DNA from: Lewinellaceae bacterium SD302
Lineage (GTDB): Bacteria > Bacteroidota > Bacteroidia > Chitinophagales > Saprospiraceae
NCBI GenBank assembly: GCA_002591745.1
Contig: PDLQ01000022.1
Span: forward strand, 1-64,000
Direction: 5' to 3'
DNA length: 64,000 bases
The notes under the pieces were generated by a model. That model searched no databases. It had not been told where the DNA came from and worked only from the letters and a program-made list of their open reading frames with translations. This document shows positions 59,687 through 64,000 of this stretch, in pieces; within the stretch, counting starts at the first letter, position 1; each line of letters opens with the position of its first letter. Both the position numbers and the translations under genes were made by a program.

Positions 59687-60220
59687 CTACTTCTTCTGCC
59701 CCGAAAACTGATCCTCCTTATGCCGGAACAGTACGTTGAAACTGGTCAGACTACCATATATTCTCGTGATGTACTGTTGCAGGTTGACCTTCTCTTCGTC
59801 CGTCAGTTTGCTGGCATTTATTCGTTGTTCCATCACCCGCAGCCGGTCACGTACCATTACGATCTTATGGAAGAAAGTATCAATAGGCATCTCTTTACTG
59901 GCCAGGCCTTCTTCGCCGGGTTGGAGAATCAGGGTGCCTCCGTCCCAGCGGTGACCCAGGTCCACGACTTCGCCCAGAGCATTATAGCTACGTAATATTT
60001 TTACCAGAGCCTTCTCAGCAGCATTGAAACTCACCTCGTCTTCGGTAGCGATGGCTTCAATAACCTCCCAGCCCGTATAATCCTTTCCCACGCTTTTCAG
60101 CCCGTGGATCATAAAGACCACATCGTAGGCAATGGCATGAATTTTAATGATTACCCCATCGCCAAAGGCCGGATGGCGTACGCGGCTTCCTACGCCGAGG
60201 GTGGTGTTTTCGTTGTCCAT
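59687..60220 (-). CDS. Tudor-like (UvrD/PcrA C-terminal type) domain protein
   Basis: A 177-residue cytoplasmic protein. The N-terminus (VGSRVRHPAFGDGVIIKIHAIAYDVVFMIHG) matches the small beta-barrel at the C-terminus of UvrD/PcrA helicases and related RNA polymerase-binding modules. The rest is mostly helical (DTFFHKIVMVRDRLRVMEQRI, LTDEEKVNLQQYITRIYG). A role near DNA repair or transcription is conceivable but unproven. The ATG at 60220 is preferred to the TTG at 60226. A motif variant (60265-60274) lies 45 nt upstream. Confidence 0.75.
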   Translation of the reverse strand: MDNENTTLGVGSRVRHPAFGDGVIIKIHAIAYDVVFMIHGLKSVGKDYTGWEVIEAIATEDEVSFNAAEKALVKILRSYNALGEVVDLGHRWDGGTLILQPGEEGLASKEMPIDTFFHKIVMVRDRLRVMEQRINASKLTDEEKVNLQQYITRIYGSLTSFNVLFRHKEDQFSGQKK

Positions 60221-60264
60221 TTTCAATTGATTTCGGAGGGCTAAAATAGTAATGATTTTGGCTT

Positions 60265-60274
60265 CAAAGTAGCC
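60265..60274 (+). repeat. 10-mer motif variant (CAAAGTAGCC)
   Basis: One mismatch at the last base; preceded by TTTTGGCTT. Intergenic between the divergent 60220 gene and hemE. Confidence 0.6.
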
Positions 60275-60453
60275 ATGTTGGAAGAGAGGATTGGATGAAT
60301 GAATGTCTGGGTGAAGGGATCGGCCGTATCAGCTAGTCTGCGACACGTGGGTTGCATCCAATTATCCATTCACCTAACCAATCAATCATCTCTACAGTTT
60401 GTAAAATCAAAGCCACGATCTCCCAACCATTCTCCTAAACCGATGAAATGAAA

Positions 60454-60461
60454 TACCTTCG
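60454..60461 (+). promoter_or_regulatory. -7 box TACCTTCG before hemE
   Basis: Four nt before the ATG at 60466 and overlapping the upstream in-frame ATG at 60448, so it decides for the later start and predicts a leaderless transcript. Confidence 0.45.
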
Positions 60462-60465
60462 CCCC

Positions 60466-61497
60466 ATGAAGCTGAAAAACGATCTCTTCCTCCGTGCCGC
60501 CCGTGGCGAGGCTACCGAACGACCACCCGTATGGCTGATGCGTCAGGCCGGACGAATTTTGCCCCAGTATCGGGCGCTGCGTGCCAGTCTGAGTGGTTTC
60601 AAGGAATTGGTGTCAACCCCTGACCTGGCCGCCGAGGTCACCGTTCAGCCCATTGACGAGTTGGACGTTGATGCCGCCATCATCTTCAGTGATATTCTGG
60701 TCATTCCAGAGGCGCTCGGCCTGGATTACAATATGGTGGAAAAGGTAGGCCCCCGCTTTCCCGAGACGATCAAGTCCGCCGCCGACGTGGATAAATTACG
60801 CCCCGCTGCTGCTGCTCACCAGGAATTGGGTTACGTATATGATGCCCTGACCGCCACCAAGAAATTGTTAGACAACCGTGTTCCCCTGATCGGATTTGCC
60901 GGCGCGCCGTGGACTATTTTCGCTTATATGGTAGAAGGAGGCGGTAGCAAAACCTTTAGTAAGGCCCGTCGGATGCTTTACCAGGAACCCGTAATGGCTC
61001 ACCGGCTGCTCCAAAAAATCGCGGAGGCTACGGCCGGTTATTTGAAGCAAAAAGTTGCCCACGGTGCCGATCTGATCCAGTTGTTCGACAGCTGGGCCGG
61101 TGTTTTGCCACCCGCACTTTACCAGGAATTTAGCTTACCCTATATTAACCTGATCATTCAAGAACTAAGCGGAGAAGTACCGGTTACTGTCTTCGCAAAG
61201 GACGCTCACCACGCCATTGCCCCCTTGAGCAAAACCAGTGCTTCGGTCATCGGACTGGATTGGTGTGCGGACCCCAATGAAGTCCGTCAATTAGTTGGCA
61301 ATGAACGGGTTTTGCAGGGCAATCTGGATCCTTGTCAGCTCTACGCGAAGCCCGAAGAGGTCGCTGCGGCCACCCGCGCCATGTTAGAGCGCTTCGGTAG
61401 TCACCACATTGCAAATCTGGGCCACGGGGTTTACCCGGATACCCCGCTGGAAGGAGTGAAGGCTTTCGTTGGAGCGGTAAAGAATTTCAACTATTGA
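60466..61497 (+). CDS. hemE: uroporphyrinogen decarboxylase
   Basis: Haem pathway enzyme that decarboxylates the four acetate arms of uroporphyrinogen III to coproporphyrinogen III; cytoplasmic dimer. It has 343 residues. Signatures: [35 protein letters not shown], with the catalytic-loop Arg residues; [16 protein letters not shown] with the catalytic Asp; [19 protein letters not shown] with Tyr; and [11 protein letters not shown] with the His. The 7-nt overlap at its end is with the convergent xylulokinase gene. No other haem gene is nearby. Confidence 0.96.
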   Translation: MKLKNDLFLRAARGEATERPPVWLMRQAGRILPQYRALRASLSGFKELVSTPDLAAEVTVQPIDELDVDAAIIFSDILVIPEALGLDYNMVEKVGPRFPETIKSAADVDKLRPAAAAHQELGYVYDALTATKKLLDNRVPLIGFAGAPWTIFAYMVEGGGSKTFSKARRMLYQEPVMAHRLLQKIAEATAGYLKQKVAHGADLIQLFDSWAGVLPPALYQEFSLPYINLIIQELSGEVPVTVFAKDAHHAIAPLSKTSASVIGLDWCADPNEVRQLVGNERVLQGNLDPCQLYAKPEEVAAATRAMLERFGSHHIANLGHGVYPDTPLEGVKAFVGAVKNFNY

Positions 61498-62975
61498 AAT
61501 AGCGATAGCCCCTTCAACCAGCGGGCATAAGCTTCTTCGTATTCTGCCGAGTGTTGAGTCGGCTCGATACGCTCCACAATCTGCTGGCGGGCCATCGCGG
61601 TTTTCAGCTCATCGACCAGTCCAGCTCCGGCGGCTCCGGCCATGGCAGCACCTACTGCTCCGGTCGTATTGTGAACCTCGATGGTCGCTCCGGAGAGGGT
61701 AGCGATGGTATTGGCAAAGATCTTGCTTTGGAAAAGGTTGTCGTTACCTACGCGGATCATACTGAGGTCCATCCCCAATTCACCTTTCATTATCCGCATA
61801 CCGTAGACGAAGGCAAAAGCAATACCTTCAATGCCCGCGCGAATCAGGTCTCCCTGCTCGTGGCGATTGAGGTCCAGGTGCAAAAGATGTGCACCGATTT
61901 GCTGGTTGCCGAACATTCTTTCCGTTCCATTTCCAAAGGGGATAAAGCTCAGTCCATTTGCCCCCACTGCTACTTTGTCAGCCAAAACCTCCATCTCCCC
62001 GTAGCTCAGGGATTTGCCGCCGATGTTTTGTCGGATCCAGCGGTGCAAAATACCGGCTCCGTTGATGCAGAGCAGAACTCCGATCCTGGGCTCGGCAGTA
62101 GTATGATTGACGTGGGCGAAACTGTTTACGCGCTGTTCCGGATCGGAAACCAGCCGGTCGGTGACGCCATAAACCACCCCGCTGGTACCCGCAGTGGCCG
62201 CTACTTCACCCGGGGCAAGAGCGTTGAGAGAAAGGGCGTTATTGGGTTGGTCGCCGGCGCGATATCCGATAATTATGCCCGCTGGTAAACCGCTGGCTGC
62301 GGCTCCGTCGGCGCTAACCGTTGCCTGTTTACCCACCGCCGGAACGAGAGTAGGTAACAACTCTTGGTCTAGCTCGAGATCATCCATGACTAAACTCGCT
62401 GGTGTCTCGGCCTTAAAATCCCAGAGTACGCCCTCGGAAAGACCGGTAGCCGTCGTGGTGGCCTCTCCGCTGAGCTTCAAAGCCAGATAATCGCCGGGCA
62501 GCATGGCGTAGCGGGCACGGGCGTAATTGTCCGGTTCGTTTTCCTGCACCCACTTAAGTTTAGCTGCCGTAAAATTGCCAGGGCTGTTGAGGCAGTGTGT
62601 CAGGCAGCGTTCGGGGCCGATGCGTTGAAAACTAGCCTCTCCCAGTTCTACTGCCCGGGAGTCGCACCAAATGATGGAAGGCCTGACAACTTCGTGCTGG
62701 TCATCCACCAGGACCAGGCCGTGCATCTGGTAGCTGATGCCGACGCTTTGAATCTGATCGGGGGAAATGTTGTTCTCCTCAATAATCCGTTTGGTGGCGG
62801 CGCAGGCATATCCCCACCAGCTTTCGGGGTCTTGCTCGGCCCAACCAGCCTGGGGTGCGTCCATGCTCATCTCGGTGGCCGGTTCTTGAATCCTGGCAAT
62901 CACTTTGCCGTTGTTCACTTCAACGAGTGCTGCTTTAATACTGGAGGAGCCGAGATCGTAACCGATTGCGTACAT
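61491..62975 (-). CDS. xylB: xylulokinase (FGGY family carbohydrate kinase)
   Basis: Phosphorylates D-xylulose (most likely) for the pentose phosphate pathway; cytoplasmic. It has 494 residues from the ATG at 62975. The ATPase phosphate loop is [18 protein letters not shown]. The xylulokinase-type segment is [14 protein letters not shown], then [29 protein letters not shown] and the Gly-rich [18 protein letters not shown]-2 follows ([19 protein letters not shown]). A CAAAGTAGCA copy (61968-61977, minus sense) is translated as LADKVAVG. No xylose isomerase is adjacent. Confidence 0.9.
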   Translation of the reverse strand: MYAIGYDLGSSSIKAALVEVNNGKVIARIQEPATEMSMDAPQAGWAEQDPESWWGYACAATKRIIEENNISPDQIQSVGISYQMHGLVLVDDQHEVVRPSIIWCDSRAVELGEASFQRIGPERCLTHCLNSPGNFTAAKLKWVQENEPDNYARARYAMLPGDYLALKLSGEATTTATGLSEGVLWDFKAETPASLVMDDLELDQELLPTLVPAVGKQATVSADGAAASGLPAGIIIGYRAGDQPNNALSLNALAPGEVAATAGTSGVVYGVTDRLVSDPEQRVNSFAHVNHTTAEPRIGVLLCINGAGILHRWIRQNIGGKSLSYGEMEVLADKVAVGANGLSFIPFGNGTERMFGNQQIGAHLLHLDLNRHEQGDLIRAGIEGIAFAFVYGMRIMKGELGMDLSMIRVGNDNLFQSKIFANTIATLSGATIEVHNTTGAVGAAMAGAAGAGLVDELKTAMARQQIVERIEPTQHSAEYEEAYARWLKGLSLFQ

Positions 62976-63015
62976 GGGGGGGAGTATAAGATTAGTAGAG
63001 TAAGCATTGGGCTGC

Positions 63016-63025
63016 CAAAGTAGCA
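63016..63025 (+). repeat. CAAAGTAGCA motif upstream of xylulokinase
   Basis: Exact copy preceded by GGGCTGC, in the 69-nt gap between the TonB receptor end and the kinase start. Confidence 0.8.
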
Positions 63026-63044
63026 AGGCTTTTAGCAGAACCGG

Positions 63045-64000
63045 TTACTTAGGGTTAAAAGTAAACCGGTAGGCCAGCGAAATCACCGGGTTGGCGAAAA
63101 TACTGAGTTGGTAACTGCCCAAGGGGCTGCCGCTGAAAAGTGCATTTGCCAGGCCGGGACCGGTGTTCTTGGGTCCAAAGTAAATATTTTCGGCATTGTT
63201 ACGTCCGTAAACGTTGTAAATGGTCATTATCCAATCACCGGTCCATTTGCGCTTTTCCCGCTTGAAATTGTGGATCGTCCAACTAAAATCAAGTCGGTGG
63301 TAAGTAGGAAGCCGATCGTTATTGCGCTCGAAAAAGAGCGGAATGGGCAATTCATTGATCTCAATGAAACCATTGGGAACGGTATAGGGACGGTTACTGC
63401 GCAGTACGAAGTTGAAGCCCAATTCGTGCGTTCTCCCTTTGTTCAGGGTCAGGTTGGCGTTCAGGACGTGGGGTTGGTCATAATAACCGGGATATTCGTT
63501 CCCCTCGTTCACGCTGGTGGAAAAGGAAGGCCCTTTTACCAGATTGAAAGCCCGGGAATAAGTGTAGTTGATCTTGCCGGTGAGTTTGCCACTAATTTTT
63601 TCCACGCTGAGTTCAATACCGTATGCCCTTGATTTTCCCTGAAGTAATTGCGTTTCCACGTCGGTTTCCAGAAAGAGATCGGCTCCTGGTTTATACTCCA
63701 GGATGTTGTTGACCCTACGGTAGTAAGTCTCGGCAGTGGCGCGGTATCTGCCGGGAGAAAGTACCCCGGCCCAGCCCAGTGATAATAACCGCCCCGTCTG
63801 AGGTAAGATGTTGTTGTCCGCCACTTTAAATCGGCTGGTGGGCAGTGGAGTCGTAGCGTTGAAAGCTTGTTGCAGATATTGGCGCGACTCGGCGTAAGCC
63901 AGCTTAAGGCTATTGCGCTCATTTAGCTGGTAGCTGATGCCCAGGCGTGGTTCCAGGCCACCATAATCCTGCAGGATGCCACTTTCTTCAGTGTTGCTCA
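63045..64000 (-). CDS. TonB-dependent receptor, C-terminal part (5' end outside window)
   Basis: The frame is open to the right edge (SNTEESGILQDYGGLEPRL...), so this is the 3' end of a leftward gene; the GTG at 63824 is not the start. The visible ~317 residues are outer-membrane barrel strands with typical alternation (EPRLGISYQLNERNSLKLAY, YRATAETYYRRVNNILEY, IELSVEKISGKLTGKINYTYS, NANLTLNKGRTHELGFNFVL). It ends with a short terminal strand ISLAYRFTFNP. The pattern resembles SusD-independent receptors with a carboxypeptidase-like N-domain, but N-terminal domains are not visible. Substrate unknown. Confidence 0.88.
   Translation of the reverse strand, partial: SNTEESGILQDYGGLEPRLGISYQLNERNSLKLAYAESRQYLQQAFNATTPLPTSRFKVADNNILPQTGRLLSLGWAGVLSPGRYRATAETYYRRVNNILEYKPGADLFLETDVETQLLQGKSRAYGIELSVEKISGKLTGKINYTYSRAFNLVKGPSFSTSVNEGNEYPGYYDQPHVLNANLTLNKGRTHELGFNFVLRSNRPYTVPNGFIEINELPIPLFFERNNDRLPTYHRLDFSWTIHNFKREKRKWTGDWIMTIYNVYGRNNAENIYFGPKNTGPGLANALFSGSPLGSYQLSIFANPVISLAYRFTFNPK

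Noticed and set aside
1353-63025. CAAAGTAGCA as a Chi- or KOPS-type polar recombination or segregation signal
   Set aside because: Orientation is mixed (10 versus 7) within one 64-kb stretch, without the strong strand bias those signals show; not fully excluded without the origin position.

Overview
The window comes from a chromosome of a Bacteroidota bacterium, most likely a marine Saprospiria/Lewinella-type organism (inference). Several secreted proteins end in type IX secretion (T9SS) C-terminal sorting domains. There are SusC-type TonB-dependent receptors with a carboxypeptidase-regulatory-like N-domain, a zinc-free L32, and FG-GAP/VCBS proteins. Genes mostly lack Shine-Dalgarno sequences but carry the Bacteroidota -7 box (TAnnTTTG, here usually TACCTTTG or TACCTTCG). 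Gene content is ordinary chromosomal: no phage, insertion sequence, CRISPR array, rRNA or convincing tRNA gene was seen.

Layout. 1-9.4 kb: 3' end of a giant T9SS adhesin-like gene, a thioredoxin-like gene, a tryptophan 2,3-dioxygenase/kynureninase pair, a MOSC protein, then a leftward GT4-GT2-ribB group. 9.6-19.3 kb: M1 peptidase, orphan iron-type binding lipoprotein, DUF6580, folC, GH13-like enzyme, and a gatB/amidase pair. 19.4-27 kb: mscS with a candidate structured leader RNA, pbpC, ridA, DUF177-rpmF, aroC and a methyltransferase. 27-37 kb: cupredoxin/LTD T9SS protein, class III adenylate cyclase, ECF sigma with a probable membrane partner, yidC, TonB receptor. 37-44.7 kb: 2-hydroxyacid dehydrogenase, two tandem VCBS lipoproteins, secreted orphan, GNAT-like protein, di-haem peroxidase, UPF0158. 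45-55.6 kb: rpmA (fused to a helix-hairpin-helix domain)-rplU, two tiny genes, a lone cytochrome oxidase subunit III-like gene, dapB, VOC protein, a CRTAC1-type T9SS protein, alanine dehydrogenase, M28 peptidase. 55.7-64 kb: NarL-type regulator with a two-component-regulator-propeller histidine kinase, hemE, xylulokinase, partial TonB receptor.

The most interesting content is between and across the genes. (1) A 10-mer, CAAAGTAGCA/TGCTACTTTG, occurs 17 times exactly and twice with one mismatch, where about 0.1 would be expected. Copies sit in intergenic regions, in one inverted pair, and inside unrelated genes at linkers and loops. It looks like an uptake-sequence-type or other genome-wide signal. 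(2) Two diverged copies (about 120 nt) of a non-coding element at about 37.04-37.16 kb (+) and 44.87-44.99 kb (-) keep three nested stems through compensatory changes around an almost invariant apical loop, so they look like a structured RNA. (3) A well-formed promoter, folded region and intrinsic terminator lie upstream of mscS. (4) Four intergenic spacers are built from AATGA repeats starting at a stop codon, three of them with TCATT repeats before the next start. (5) Several long nested inverted repeats occupy gene ends.

Limits: all calls come from reading the sequence and family knowledge. No database search or folding program was run.
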